A stretch of 64,000 nt of DNA, taken from Pseudomonas orientalis (GTDB taxonomy: Bacteria; Pseudomonadota; Gammaproteobacteria; Pseudomonadales; Pseudomonadaceae). Below, piece after piece: positions 1-9,973 of the stretch. Within the stretch, counting starts at the first letter, position 1, and the number at the start of each line of letters is the position of its first letter. The notes under the pieces were generated by a model. That model was not told the origin of the DNA, made no database searches, and saw nothing but the letters and a program-made list of their open reading frames with translations. The DNA lies in contig NZ_JYLM01000011.1 of NCBI RefSeq assembly GCF_001439815.1, forward strand, positions 124,001-188,000. Reading direction: 5' to 3'. The position numbers and the translations under genes are program-made.

Positions 1-3000
1 TGCCTGCCAGGTAAAACGCTGGCGGACCTGGTCCAGGTTGGCGACCTTGGCGCTGTCGTTCATTTTCAACAGGCCCCAACGACCTGGATAATCGAACACG
101 GTCTTGCGCTCCCCAGTCAGCGTCACCACCTCCAGGCGCGCACCAGGACTCTGCGAGTTCCCCGGCCAAGTGAACCGACTCCATTGCGGCTTACCGTTGC
201 GGTAGTGCTGCACCTGACCATCGAGGGTCAGAATCAGATCGGTGAACCGCGCGGACGGTTCCAGCATCACCTCAAACCCATTGCCTGGATCGGACAGGCT
301 GGCAATCACTTCACCCAGTGCGCTGGCCTTCTCGATACCCTGCAGCATGCGTGGACTCACCAACGGCGCGCTGCCAGCCGCGCGGCTCATGCCTAACCCC
401 TCCCCTCCGGCCAGGTTACCGATTTCGTTGCGCTGAAAAGCCGGCATCAGCCCGGTGGTGGGGTCTACAAAGCGCTGCAGATCCTTGACCGAGGCCTCGT
501 TGTCGGCTGCCGGATTAAGTGGGTAGCGATGGGCGAGGTTTTGCTGCCACGGTTTTATAATCTGCTGCGCCCATGCCTTGGCGACCTGTTCGCCGGCCGG
601 AGCCCGTAGGCTTTCCCAGCTAAGCATGATGGGCGCATTGAACAGGCGCTTCAGCGAAGCGGAGAGACTGTTCTGCGATGTCTCGATACTGCTTTCAACA
701 TAGTTGCGTAAGGCGGTGATCTCAGTCGGCTGCCCGTCGAGGGTTTCAATAACCAATTGCTTGCTGCTTTTCCCCAGGTCCTGAGAGCGTTCGATATTGC
801 TCAAACGCACCTTGAGTTTGCGCAGTGCTGCCAAATAACGGTCCATGACCGTACGATCCGCGCCGTCCGGATTTTCAGCGGAGAACAAACGCGAGACGCT
901 TTCAAATTGGCTGCTCAGGGCGCCGTCGCTGAACGACAGCGTAGCGGCCAAACCGGCAGCGGCAGACTCTTCCAGCCCATCACCGCTGGGCGGCCGGTCC
1001 CACAACGTGTTGTGATGCACCGACATCAGCACCTGCTTGAGTGGCGAGTTATGGACATCGCTCAACGGCGCCAAGTGCTGCAATGCCTCCTCGATCGTAC
1101 TGAACTGACGCACGCCCGTCCCCGCCAGAAAACGCGTCCAGGCTGCCGCGTAGTCACGTTTGTACAGCGCCAAGAGGTCGCGGATCACATTGACCTTCTG
1201 CACGTCCTGGTCCACATCTTGACCTTCGAGCACCCAATCACTGTCATGCCGCAAAGGGCCGCCAAGCAGCTTAAGCAGCGCCGGCTGCACAAATTGCTCC
1301 CAGCCCTGACGGGTATAAAGCGCAGGCACCGAATGCGAGGAGAACAGCAAGTTTCGGCCTGAGCCCGAGATCATTTGATTCAGGCTCAGTGCCGGGAACT
1401 GCTGATCAGACTCCAGTTGCAGCCTGAGGTATTCACGCTCCACCAGAGAGCTGCTGATCATCAAGGACTTGAGGCTTTGCCGTGCAGCGCTGACGAGGCT
1501 GTCATTACGCGACAGAGCCGGCGCATCGCCTTGATGTATCAATTGCGCATAGAGTTCGGTGTTGCTGTTCACTGATGCTGCGTTCAAGCGCAGTCCCATA
1601 GGCTGCGCCACCTGGCGCCAAGCCAATGGCAACGCGACAGACAGAAAATCGGTGTCGGGATGTTGCTGCGGAGCGGTCAGAATCAAGTACAGTTTCAGCG
1701 CACTGTAAGCTTCGACCAAGGTGGTCGCCTGCGCCTCATTGAGGCGACTTACGACTTGCTCGGAGAGTGCCAGCCCTGCACGTGACAGCGCCGCTTGCCG
1801 TTCGATATTCACGCGCTCTGCCACTGCGGCCTGCGCCCCACGCGACACTTTTTTTGGCACGACAACTTCATGCGGCTCATGGGTCAGCTGTGCGGCCAGC
1901 TCGTTCAAGTCATGCAACTGCAGCTGCAGGTGCCGACTGATCGGGGCCAACACTTGGCGCTGTAGCTGTGCACTGTAGGCCGCCTGCAGCGGTGCCCGCA
2001 GTTCACTCCCCGGATACAACCTGACCGCCAACGCCCACGGATCGTCTCTGTCCTCCTGCGACTTAAGCTGCTGCAACTGCTCGCGTAACATCTCAAGAGT
2101 CGCCAGCGCATCCGCGCCTGAGGTCTGATGAGCCTTGAGGTCATGTGCCAGCTCGGTCAGCCACAACCGCGTGGTATGAAAGGCACTCGCCTGCCACAAT
2201 ACCCCCCCCACCGCGACCAACACTGCGCCGGTCAAGAGCGCTGGCCGCCACGCATGGCGTGCCCCCTGCCGGGCGCGGTAAAGGCCCAGCTCCCTATCCG
2301 GGAACAGGATGTTGCGAAAGACGCCGGTTATAAAATAGCTCTTCTCACCGGTATGGCTGGCGACCGCTTGCCCAGCAGGCTTCAAGCCATAGCGCTCGCT
2401 CAGTTCATCTTCATGAATGGCCGGCAGCGCCCGCCCATCCTGCAAGGCGCTGGTAAAGTACAGGCCGCGTAACAGCAAAGGCGCTGGTGTGCAATCGACA
2501 CCGCCAAACGGCGCCAGAAAATCTGCCAGTACGCCGGACAAATCCGCCAGATAGCGCGGGAACTGTAAACGCTCAATGGCATCGTCCGCCGAATGCGAAA
2601 CCTGCGCTCCCACGTGTTGATTGAGGCGCTGTAGCAGGGCACTGAACTTGCCTTCCAATACCTGACGCACGCCCTGCTTGCGCAGCGCGCCCAACTCGAA
2701 GGTCATCCCCAGCGGCTGTTGGCGGGCCTCGGCATCCAGCCCATCAAACACTGCATTGAAACCGGGTAGCAGGTCCGTCTTGCTGAGCATCAGGTAGACC
2801 GGTGGGCTCACCCCCAGGCTGTCACCGTATTGCTGAATACGCGCCACCAACTGTGCGCAGAGAACCCCGCGCTCCTGCGGACTGGCCAACAGTATCTCCG
2901 GCAAGCTGACGACCAGCACCAAGCCATTGATCGCAGGTCGCCGCCGCTGGCGCTTGAGCAACTTCAGGAAACCGGTGAACTCGTGCGCAGACTGGTCGTC

Positions 3001-3540
3001 GCTCAGATAGCGACCCGCCGTATCGATCATCACCGCCTCGGGGCTGAAGTACCAGTCACAATGTTGGGTCCCGCTCTGCAGCCCCGGCGTCGACCCGCCA
3101 GCCACCCGTGCCGATAAGCCTGCCCGGGTCAGCAGCGAGGTTTTACCCGAGGCCGACAAGCCGATGACCAGATACCAGGGCAGATCAGACAAGGCCGCCG
3201 AACCACCGCCCCCCGCTTCCGGCGCAGCCCGCAGTAATTTCACGGCATGTTGCAACCGCTCACGCAGCACTTGATGATCGCGAAATTCGCCACCCCGCTG
3301 CTCGCGGTCAACTTCAACATTGAGCAGGTGTTCCAGGTTACGTTCAGTACGAATTCGTCCGTACTGGCGCAGTACTACCCACAACAAACAAGAGGCACTG
3401 AACAATGCCATGCCAACCCATACGGCTTCCCGTTCTATAACGGTCCACAGCAGCACCGCGCCGCCGAGCGACAGTCCCAACAGCCACACCAGCAACCAGA
3501 GAAACCAGAAACTTTTGATAATTCGAAAGAGTGTCTTCAT
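1..3540 (-). CDS. tssM: T6SS membrane-complex protein TssM (IcmF family), 3' end cut by window
   Basis: Inner-membrane protein that, with TssL and TssJ, forms the envelope-spanning complex of the type VI secretion system. The visible 1180 codons have no stop and run off the left edge. Two hydrophobic segments lie at about residues 10-32 and 38-57, followed by a cytoplasmic GTPase-like domain with a clear Walker A motif GLSASGKT (127-134), then a further hydrophobic segment near 430-450 and a long periplasmic part. The last visible residues (…RQRFTWQA) match the late C-terminal region of IcmF proteins, so probably only a few tens of residues are missing. The start is the ATG at 3538-3540. It is the last visible gene of the minus-strand operon, 30 bp after tssL. 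Confidence 0.95.
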   Translation of the reverse strand, partial: MKTLFRIIKSFWFLWLLVWLLGLSLGGAVLLWTVIEREAVWVGMALFSASCLLWVVLRQYGRIRTERNLEHLLNVEVDREQRGGEFRDHQVLRERLQHAVKLLRAAPEAGGGGSAALSDLPWYLVIGLSASGKTSLLTRAGLSARVAGGSTPGLQSGTQHCDWYFSPEAVMIDTAGRYLSDDQSAHEFTGFLKLLKRQRRRPAINGLVLVVSLPEILLASPQERGVLCAQLVARIQQYGDSLGVSPPVYLMLSKTDLLPGFNAVFDGLDAEARQQPLGMTFELGALRKQGVRQVLEGKFSALLQRLNQHVGAQVSHSADDAIERLQFPRYLADLSGVLADFLAPFGGVDCTPAPLLLRGLYFTSALQDGRALPAIHEDELSERYGLKPAGQAVASHTGEKSYFITGVFRNILFPDRELGLYRARQGARHAWRPALLTGAVLVAVGGVLWQASAFHTTRLWLTELAHDLKAHQTSGADALATLEMLREQLQQLKSQEDRDDPWALAVRLYPGSELRAPLQAAYSAQLQRQVLAPISRHLQLQLHDLNELAAQLTHEPHEVVVPKKVSRGAQAAVAERVNIERQAALSRAGLALSEQVVSRLNEAQATTLVEAYSALKLYLILTAPQQHPDTDFLSVALPLAWRQVAQPMGLRLNAASVNSNTELYAQLIHQGDAPALSRNDSLVSAARQSLKSLMISSSLVEREYLRLQLESDQQFPALSLNQMISGSGRNLLFSSHSVPALYTRQGWEQFVQPALLKLLGGPLRHDSDWVLEGQDVDQDVQKVNVIRDLLALYKRDYAAAWTRFLAGTGVRQFSTIEEALQHLAPLSDVHNSPLKQVLMSVHHNTLWDRPPSGDGLEESAAAGLAATLSFSDGALSSQFESVSRLFSAENPDGADRTVMDRYLAALRKLKVRLSNIERSQDLGKSSKQLVIETLDGQPTEITALRNYVESSIETSQNSLSASLKRLFNAPIMLSWESLRAPAGEQVAKAWAQQIIKPWQQNLAHRYPLNPAADNEASVKDLQRFVDPTTGLMPAFQRNEIGNLAGGEGLGMSRAAGSAPLVSPRMLQGIEKASALGEVIASLSDPGNGFEVMLEPSARFTDLILTLDGQVQHYRNGKPQWSRFTWPGNSQSPGARLEVVTLTGERKTVFDYPGRWGLLKMNDSAKVANLDQVRQRFTWQA

Positions 3541-3570
3541 TACATCCTGACCTGAAGTGTCGACTGAGGC

Positions 3571-4284
3571 TTAAACGCCGAACAGGCGAGTGAGTTGTTC
3601 GGCGAGCAACGCTACGTCGCGTTCAAGCAACCAACGCAGCACCCAAAATACGATGCCGCAGCCTGCCGCCAACAGCGCCACATACAGCCACATCGGCACT
3701 TCGTAGCGCAGCAGATGCGAGACTTGGTCCGGCAACGCCCAGTCCGGTGACAGCGCCTGCGGTACCTGTTGTCCCCTGGCCAAGTCCTGCCCAAGGCTGT
3801 TGGCGATGTAAGCCAACTGCTCTTTCTGTTCCAGGCTGTACCGGCCCTCGAAACCCAGCGCCAGGCACAAGTGATAAACCTCCAGAACATCGCGATTGCC
3901 TTTTACGTCCTCACGTAGTTGCGTCAGTTTTTCGAACAAGCCCTCACCGGCCAGGTGCACGCCGAAATACTGAAACTGCAAGCTGTGTACTTCGAAATGT
4001 GAGCGCAGCGGACTTTCACCCGCGCGTAATACGCTCTCGTCCAGGAAGGCGCACAGTGCGTACTGCGTGTCCTTGACCTGCTCGACGCTGTAGCCGGCGG
4101 CTCGGGCATCGTGCTCCAGGCCAGTGAAGAACTGGTCCACACTGCGGACAAATTGGGTGACGTCCTGCGCCTGACTGCCGCGACGGATCAACAAGGCCAT
4201 GGACAGAAAATCGCGGACGAGGTCCTTCATCAAGAGTTTCTCTACGGGCGCGGCAACAACGCCCAAGGTCTGTGCAAAGGTCAT
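3571..4284 (-). CDS. tssL: T6SS protein TssL, short form (IcmH/DotU family)
   Basis: Inner-membrane component that joins TssM and TssJ in the T6SS membrane complex and contacts the baseplate. The 237-residue protein has the helical cytoplasmic DotU domain and one C-terminal membrane segment near residues 198-217 (VPMWLYVALLAAGCGIVFWV). It ends soon after, so the OmpA-like peptidoglycan-binding extension of long TssL proteins is absent. Anchoring to peptidoglycan, if needed, would have to come from elsewhere. The ATG at 4282-4284 overlaps the tssK stop by four bases, which points to translational coupling. Confidence 0.95.
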   Translation of the reverse strand: MTFAQTLGVVAAPVEKLLMKDLVRDFLSMALLIRRGSQAQDVTQFVRSVDQFFTGLEHDARAAGYSVEQVKDTQYALCAFLDESVLRAGESPLRSHFEVHSLQFQYFGVHLAGEGLFEKLTQLREDVKGNRDVLEVYHLCLALGFEGRYSLEQKEQLAYIANSLGQDLARGQQVPQALSPDWALPDQVSHLLRYEVPMWLYVALLAAGCGIVFWVLRWLLERDVALLAEQLTRLFGV

Positions 4285-5624
4285 TTGGGCACCGCCATCA
4301 GTTCAAGCTTGAGGTTTTTGAAAGCATTGGGGACGTAGAAACAAATAGCCTGGGCAGCCACCATCCGTTCGTAGACTTTGCCCTGGGGTTCAATTGCGAA
4401 ATAGTGGTTATCCAGGCGCAGGGGAATCGCACTCGGCAGTCGCGAAACCGGGTTGAGCACCACGCCAGGCATGGCAGCATTGACCACCACTTCAATTTCT
4501 TCCGGAGCACCGACCTTGAACGCACGGGGCACCAGCTCCAGCAAGGTCACACCGGGCATATCGGCATGGACGGCGATATAGAAGTCCGCATCGGCCAACC
4601 GAGGATCGCGCAATCGCCCGGTGTAGAAGGAAGGCTTGTTCTGCTCCAGGTCGATGACGATGCACTGGTTGGGCACGACGTTGTCCAGCAGCTCCCGGAT
4701 CAGCGTGTCCAGTTTCAGTAATCCCGGTGCTGGATCCTGGTGGTCATAAACCGGGAGATCGCCAAGTTCACCGCGCAAGGAAAACGTCAGCAAGCTGCCG
4801 GCCAGCGCGGCCAGGCAGCGATAAAGTTGTTCCGGGTGTACGCCCGGATGCTGGAGCAGATGAGCCAACTCCGGGTAGGCGCGGTTCACCGTGTTCAACA
4901 ACCAGAACAAGGTAACATCGCTGCTACCGAACTCCGCCAGTTGATCACCGCGCTCGCGCCGCCGCGCCCCTAGCATCTGGCTTTTGCCGTGCAGCACTGC
5001 AAGCAGGCGTTGGCCGATCATCAGGGGCGTACGATGCGCGCCCAAGTGCAAGGTGGGCGGTACAAACTGCTCATCGCAGCGAAAACCGCCCACGGTGTCC
5101 CGTGCAAGTCGCAATAAAGGACACGCCGTATAACCGTCGAGATCATCGCCTTCGACCAACATCACGGCATTCAAACGCAGCCGGGTGATCTCGCTCTCCA
5201 GCTCACCTTCGTTCAGATCAGGCAAGGCGTCGAATCGTTTGCAGAAACGCCGCGGCCCCTGAGACGTCATGGCCTCATCCTGATAGTTGGCACCGGCAGG
5301 CTGCGGTAACCTCAACGCGACATAAACCCTGAGGTGTTTTTCCTTGAACAACACGTTCAAGTCTCGGGCGAGCGGCAGCGGGTCGTGCTGCGGCGCGTCG
5401 AAGGCAGTGCCGTCGGGAAATACCAGTTTCAGACGCGTCAGTTGCAATCGCCCTTCGGCCAATGCGTCGCCATCTACTTCCAGGGCCTGCACCCCCCAGT
5501 AAAACGGAGTACTTCGCAACGTGGCCTGAGCCTGTTGATGCTGATGAAAGGCGTCCTGATACTGGAAGTGTTGGGGCAGCATGAACATGCCCTCGTACCA
5601 CATGACCTGATTATGCTGGCTCAT
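4281..5624 (-). CDS. tssK: T6SS baseplate protein TssK
   Basis: Trimeric baseplate adaptor that links the T6SS sheath/baseplate to the TssL-TssM membrane complex. The 447-residue length is normal for the family. The N-terminal sequence MSQHNQVMWYEGMFMLPQHFQYQD is typical of TssK (the W-x-EGMFL-x-PQHFQ signature). The start overlaps the stop of tssJ by four bases and the stop overlaps the tssL start by four, so tssJ-K-L form a tightly coupled block. Confidence 0.96.
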   Translation of the reverse strand: MSQHNQVMWYEGMFMLPQHFQYQDAFHQHQQAQATLRSTPFYWGVQALEVDGDALAEGRLQLTRLKLVFPDGTAFDAPQHDPLPLARDLNVLFKEKHLRVYVALRLPQPAGANYQDEAMTSQGPRRFCKRFDALPDLNEGELESEITRLRLNAVMLVEGDDLDGYTACPLLRLARDTVGGFRCDEQFVPPTLHLGAHRTPLMIGQRLLAVLHGKSQMLGARRRERGDQLAEFGSSDVTLFWLLNTVNRAYPELAHLLQHPGVHPEQLYRCLAALAGSLLTFSLRGELGDLPVYDHQDPAPGLLKLDTLIRELLDNVVPNQCIVIDLEQNKPSFYTGRLRDPRLADADFYIAVHADMPGVTLLELVPRAFKVGAPEEIEVVVNAAMPGVVLNPVSRLPSAIPLRLDNHYFAIEPQGKVYERMVAAQAICFYVPNAFKNLKLELMAVPK

Positions 5625-6253
5625 AGCGGGGCCTCACCGGGCGCCGGCGATGACAGATCATCCCCGTCAGCCTTCACCTGCGCAGTCTCCAAGCCTCGAT
5701 CTCGCCACTGCGCAACCTCATCCAGCACATCGACCCCACGTGCGGCCATCACCCGCGAGCCATCGAGCACGACACGCACACCGTCCGGAGAAAACCACAG
5801 GCCATCCTTGCGCAACGAATCCGCCGCGTACGCGATCTTCCAGGGTTGCCTGGAGGGTTCCTGGAAAAAGGCCGCAACCCCGACAAAGCGAGTGGCCTCG
5901 CCCAACGGCCAGTTTTCGACCTGGCCGATGCCGGGCAGAACGGTCAGTTCGCGTGCATCCAACATCGTCGAGCCCAGTGTCTGTTGCGGCACTCCCCACA
6001 AGGCATCCGCACTTGCTGCCGCGAACGACTCCAACCGGGACAACTGATACACCCGTACGACGACAGACAGCGGCTGCCCATCTGCCCCCGCATTCAGTTG
6101 GTTGCCGCCATCGATGGTCATGCGCAGGCGATCAGGGCTGCTGAACATCATGTCGCTCATCCACGAGTCGCCCATCTTTTTCCCTGCACGATCAGTCACT
6201 CCGCACGCACTCAGGGCGAGCGTGAGCAGCACCAAGATTCCTATCCGGTACAT
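5621..6253 (-). CDS. tssJ: T6SS outer-membrane lipoprotein TssJ
   Basis: Lipoprotein that anchors the T6SS membrane complex to the outer membrane by binding the periplasmic part of TssM. The N-terminus MYRIGILVLLTLALSAC is a signal peptide with the lipobox LSAC, so cleavage is expected before Cys17. The 210 residues are somewhat longer than many TssJ proteins, with an extended C-terminal tail. A 58-bp gap separates it from the upstream tssH gene, and it overlaps tssK by four bases. Confidence 0.93.
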   Translation of the reverse strand: MYRIGILVLLTLALSACGVTDRAGKKMGDSWMSDMMFSSPDRLRMTIDGGNQLNAGADGQPLSVVVRVYQLSRLESFAAASADALWGVPQQTLGSTMLDARELTVLPGIGQVENWPLGEATRFVGVAAFFQEPSRQPWKIAYAADSLRKDGLWFSPDGVRVVLDGSRVMAARGVDVLDEVAQWRDRGLETAQVKADGDDLSSPAPGEAPL

Positions 6254-6311
6254 AGTTTCCTCACAGTTTCCGTATTAAGGGCTGCAGCAGGAGCATCCTG
6301 CGCAGCCGTTG

Positions 6312-8906
6312 CTAACTAAGGCTAACCACACATTCGCCATGGGTATTAACGTCGATATCCGCACGCTGGATGGGCAACTGCCGAGCCATGCGCTCCAGCA
6401 CACAACTAGCCAACTCCGGTATCAGGGTGCCGGTCAGAATGTTGTCGATATTGCGGGCACCGCTATCCACTTCAGTGCAGCGCGACGCCAACGTCTTCGG
6501 CACAATCTCGGCAATGTGCAAAGGCACCTGGTAATGACGCTCGAAGCGTTGACGGATACGTGCCAACTTAAGCTCGACGATGCGTTCAAGCACGGCGTCT
6601 TGCACCGGGTAAAACGGCACCACTTGCAGTCGTCCTAAAAAGGCGGGCTTAAAGGCGTCGTGCAACTCTGGCCGCAGATCGACGATAAGTCGCTCAGGAC
6701 TGGGCAATACGGAGACGTCGTGGCAAGTACGCAGAATATGGTCGGTCCCCACGTTGGAGGTGAGCAGGATCAGCGTGTTGCGAAAATTGATGGAGCGCCC
6801 TTCGGCGTCGTCCAACACGCCCTTGTCGAACACCTGGAAAAACAGCTCCAGCACATCCGGATGGGCTTTCTCAACCTCGTCGAGCAACACCACGCTGAAC
6901 GGTTTGCGCCGTACGGCTTCGGTCAGGACGCCCCCTTCGCCATAGCCCACATACCCCGGCGGCGAGCCTTTGAGCGTGGCAACGCTGTGGGCCTCCTGGT
7001 ACTCGGACATGTTGATGGTGATCAGATTGCGTTCACCCCCATACAAAGTATCGGCCAGGGCCAACGCGGTTTCGGTCTTGCCTACCCCACTGGGGCCGAG
7101 CAGTAGAAAGACACCGATTGGTTTGTCAGGGTCCTCCATATGCGCCCGTGAAACCTTGATACGCTTGCTGATTGCTTCCAGCGCGTGGCCCTGCCCCAGC
7201 ACCCGTTCGGCTAGCAGTTGGGGCAGCTGTTGAACCGTATCAATCTCATCGCGCAACATTGTGCCCAGTGGAATACCTGTCCAACCGGCAATTACTTCGC
7301 TGACGGCGGCGCCATCGACTTGGCCGTGGACCAACGGCTTCTCGCCCTGGACTTCAGCCAACTGTCCCTTCAGGCGTACCAAGGCATCAGTACTGCCGGG
7401 ATCGGTCGCTTGGCGCAACTGCGCGCTCAGCACATTTACCTCATCAACCAGTACCCGTTCACGTTGCCACTGCTCGGACAACGTCTCAAAGCGTTGCTGT
7501 GTCAGCGTCATCGCTTGCGTCAATTCGTCGAGCCGGCGCTGATGCGCTGCCCCGGTGCGTGCCTCCTGCTCCAACAGCACACGCTCATGGGTCAATTGTT
7601 CAAGCTGCGAAACACAGTCTTCCAATGCCGCCGGTGGAGTGGATTGCGCCAGCGCTACGCGCGCGCAAGCGGTATCCAGCACGCTCACCGCCTTGTCTGG
7701 CAACTGTCGCCCACTGATGTAGCGGCTCGATAAGCGCACGGCCTGGATCAGCGCTTCATCCAGTACGGCGACACCATGATGCGTCTGCATTTTCTCCACG
7801 AGTCCGCGCAGCATGATCACCGCCTGCGCTTCATCAGGTTCTTCAACTTTGACGACCTGGAAGCGACGCGCCAACGCCGCATCCTTCTCAAAGTACTTCT
7901 TGTATTCGGCCCAGGTAGTGGCAGCGATCGTGCGCAACTCGCCACGCGCCAGGGCTGGCTTGAGCAGATTGGCGGCGTCATTCTGGCCAGCCTGGCCGCC
8001 AGAGCCGATCAAGGTATGGGCTTCATCGATAAACAGAATGATCGGATGCAGGCTGCGCTTGGTTTCGTCAATCACGGCCTTCAACCGTTGCTCAAACTCT
8101 CCTTTCACTCCGGCGCCCGCCTGCAACAGTCCTAAATCGAGGGTGTGGATGGCCACCTCACGCAACACAGTCGGTACTTCGCCCAGGGCGATGCGCAACG
8201 CCAGCCCTTCCACCACGGCGGTTTTACCCACCCCCGCTTCACCGGTCAGAATGGGGTTGTTCTGCCGCCGACGGGTCAGGATGTCGATCATCTGGCGCAC
8301 TTCCTGATCGCGCCCCAACACCGGATCAATTCGGCCTTCCCGGGCACCCTGGGTCAGATTCACGGTGTACTGGTCCAAAGCGGGCGTTTTACCCGCTGCG
8401 GTCGCCATCGTAGAGCCTGATGGCTCAAGGGCAACAGCCTCCGCGGTGCTTGAGATCAGTTGCGCAAGACGATTACGCAAATCATCCGGATGAACCTTTT
8501 CCAACTCCGCTGCCGAAGCCAGCACCCAGCGTCGAAGTTCCTGATCATCAAGCAAGGCAAGTAGCAGGTGGCCGCTACGCACACGATCCTCGCCGTACTC
8601 AATGGAGGCCACTACCCACGCCCGTTCAATCCATCGTGCAATCTGCGGCGACAGCGCCGGCGTACGTGTGTTGCCGACCTTGAAGCCAGACAAGGCGGCG
8701 CGCAACTGAGCCTGCAAACGTTCTGTCACAACCTCATAATGGTGCAGGATAGGACGCACATCGCAATCATCGATGGCCAGCAGCTGCAGCAGCACATGCT
8801 CTACTTCCACGTCGTAGTGACGCTCGTTAAAGCACAACGCGGCGGCATCCTCAGTGGCACAGCGACTTAGGTCATTCAATTTGGCAAACAGGGTCTTCAG
8901 GTTCAC
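6312..8906 (-). CDS. tssH: T6SS sheath-recycling ATPase TssH/ClpV
   Basis: AAA+ hexameric ATPase that disassembles contracted TssB-TssC sheath so it can be reused. The 864 residues show an N-terminal Clp-N domain (1-150), a first nucleotide-binding domain with Walker A GEAGVGKT and Walker B ILFIDEAHTL, a middle coiled region, and a second domain with GPSGVGKT and VVLLDEVEKAH. The start is a GTG at 8904-8906 overlapping the tssG stop, which fits coupled translation. It sits between tssG and tssJ in the operon. The N-terminal domain and the T6SS setting separate it from the heat-shock disaggregase ClpB. Confidence 0.96.
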   Translation of the reverse strand: MNLKTLFAKLNDLSRCATEDAAALCFNERHYDVEVEHVLLQLLAIDDCDVRPILHHYEVVTERLQAQLRAALSGFKVGNTRTPALSPQIARWIERAWVVASIEYGEDRVRSGHLLLALLDDQELRRWVLASAAELEKVHPDDLRNRLAQLISSTAEAVALEPSGSTMATAAGKTPALDQYTVNLTQGAREGRIDPVLGRDQEVRQMIDILTRRRQNNPILTGEAGVGKTAVVEGLALRIALGEVPTVLREVAIHTLDLGLLQAGAGVKGEFEQRLKAVIDETKRSLHPIILFIDEAHTLIGSGGQAGQNDAANLLKPALARGELRTIAATTWAEYKKYFEKDAALARRFQVVKVEEPDEAQAVIMLRGLVEKMQTHHGVAVLDEALIQAVRLSSRYISGRQLPDKAVSVLDTACARVALAQSTPPAALEDCVSQLEQLTHERVLLEQEARTGAAHQRRLDELTQAMTLTQQRFETLSEQWQRERVLVDEVNVLSAQLRQATDPGSTDALVRLKGQLAEVQGEKPLVHGQVDGAAVSEVIAGWTGIPLGTMLRDEIDTVQQLPQLLAERVLGQGHALEAISKRIKVSRAHMEDPDKPIGVFLLLGPSGVGKTETALALADTLYGGERNLITINMSEYQEAHSVATLKGSPPGYVGYGEGGVLTEAVRRKPFSVVLLDEVEKAHPDVLELFFQVFDKGVLDDAEGRSINFRNTLILLTSNVGTDHILRTCHDVSVLPSPERLIVDLRPELHDAFKPAFLGRLQVVPFYPVQDAVLERIVELKLARIRQRFERHYQVPLHIAEIVPKTLASRCTEVDSGARNIDNILTGTLIPELASCVLERMARQLPIQRADIDVNTHGECVVSLS

Positions 8907-9973
8907 AGCAGCGTGCCCTCATAAGGAATACGAAAAATCGCGCAACGGTCAGGAGTGGTTTCCCGTGCAGGACGTTTCAGCCAGCCCAGCCAGCCCAAGG
9001 CCAGCAGGCCACTTCGTCCCAGACGTGCCTGGGGTACCGCGTCGGCGCGTAACACGGGGGCGATTTCAATGTCCAGGAAGGCGCCGATGTAGAAGCGCGC
9101 CAGCTCCACTAACTTGCGATGGTCATCGGTACCGGGCTGAAACCGCTGGTACTCCTCCAGACTGAGCGGCCCCAACTCGATGCGAAGGCAGGACTGATAG
9201 TCCCAGACGCGATGGCCCATCACTGCGCCACGCCCCAGCACTGCGTTGCGACGTCCCAATTGGCTGCGTTGTGTGGTCGGCAATCGCAGCCAGCGCCCCA
9301 CGAAGCTCTTCACGGCACAGGGCACGGCGAAATAGTAAGCAAGCAAGCATTCCAGGTTCTGGGGCGTGCGCCGCTGCTGGGCCAGCAGGCCGGAAAAGTA
9401 ACTGAAGACATCCCGTGGCAAGGCCGTACCGTATTTTTCCGATGGGTCCCGCTGAACACGATCACCTACTCCCAACAACGTATGCAGATAGCGATCAAAG
9501 TCCGATCGCCCCTTGCGTTCGTACTCGATATGGAACTTGTACTTCTGCCAAGCCTGATAAAACAGCGCCGTCATGCGATGAGAAAACAGGTCCAGAAAGG
9601 CGTGCCCAGCGTCATCGCGGTTTTGCATGTGACGGGCCATCAACATTTCGGTATAGGGTCTGGGTAACACACCGCAAGGCCCCACCAGTCCCATGAACGT
9701 GACCTGCACCTCGGACAGCGGCAAGCCCGACAAAGAGGTGCGCTCAGGTCGCTCAAAGCGCAGATCACTGACATCGCTGGCGGGGAAGTTCAACGACAGC
9801 AGCGACCGAAACCGCAGTGGGTCATCATGGGGGCGTGCTTCAGGATCGGTACGTCCCGTCTTGCTGTAATGAAGTCGCAGCAAACGCACCAGTTGAAAGA
9901 ACTCAAACCGGTACGGCTGTGACCGCGCCTGATCGATCAGACCAGGGCTTGAGCGCCGGTTCTTGGTGGCCAT
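8903..9973 (-). CDS. tssG: T6SS baseplate protein TssG
   Basis: Baseplate wedge subunit that works with TssF, TssE and TssK. I start it at the ATG at 9971-9973 (MATKNRRSSPGL…), giving 356 residues. A TTG 66 bp upstream is in frame but lies deeper inside tssF and adds residues not typical of the family. The protein begins with the usual …QPYRFEFFQLVRLL region of TssG. It overlaps tssF by 37 bp upstream and tssH by four bases downstream. Confidence 0.94.
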   Translation of the reverse strand: MATKNRRSSPGLIDQARSQPYRFEFFQLVRLLRLHYSKTGRTDPEARPHDDPLRFRSLLSLNFPASDVSDLRFERPERTSLSGLPLSEVQVTFMGLVGPCGVLPRPYTEMLMARHMQNRDDAGHAFLDLFSHRMTALFYQAWQKYKFHIEYERKGRSDFDRYLHTLLGVGDRVQRDPSEKYGTALPRDVFSYFSGLLAQQRRTPQNLECLLAYYFAVPCAVKSFVGRWLRLPTTQRSQLGRRNAVLGRGAVMGHRVWDYQSCLRIELGPLSLEEYQRFQPGTDDHRKLVELARFYIGAFLDIEIAPVLRADAVPQARLGRSGLLALGWLGWLKRPARETTPDRCAIFRIPYEGTLL

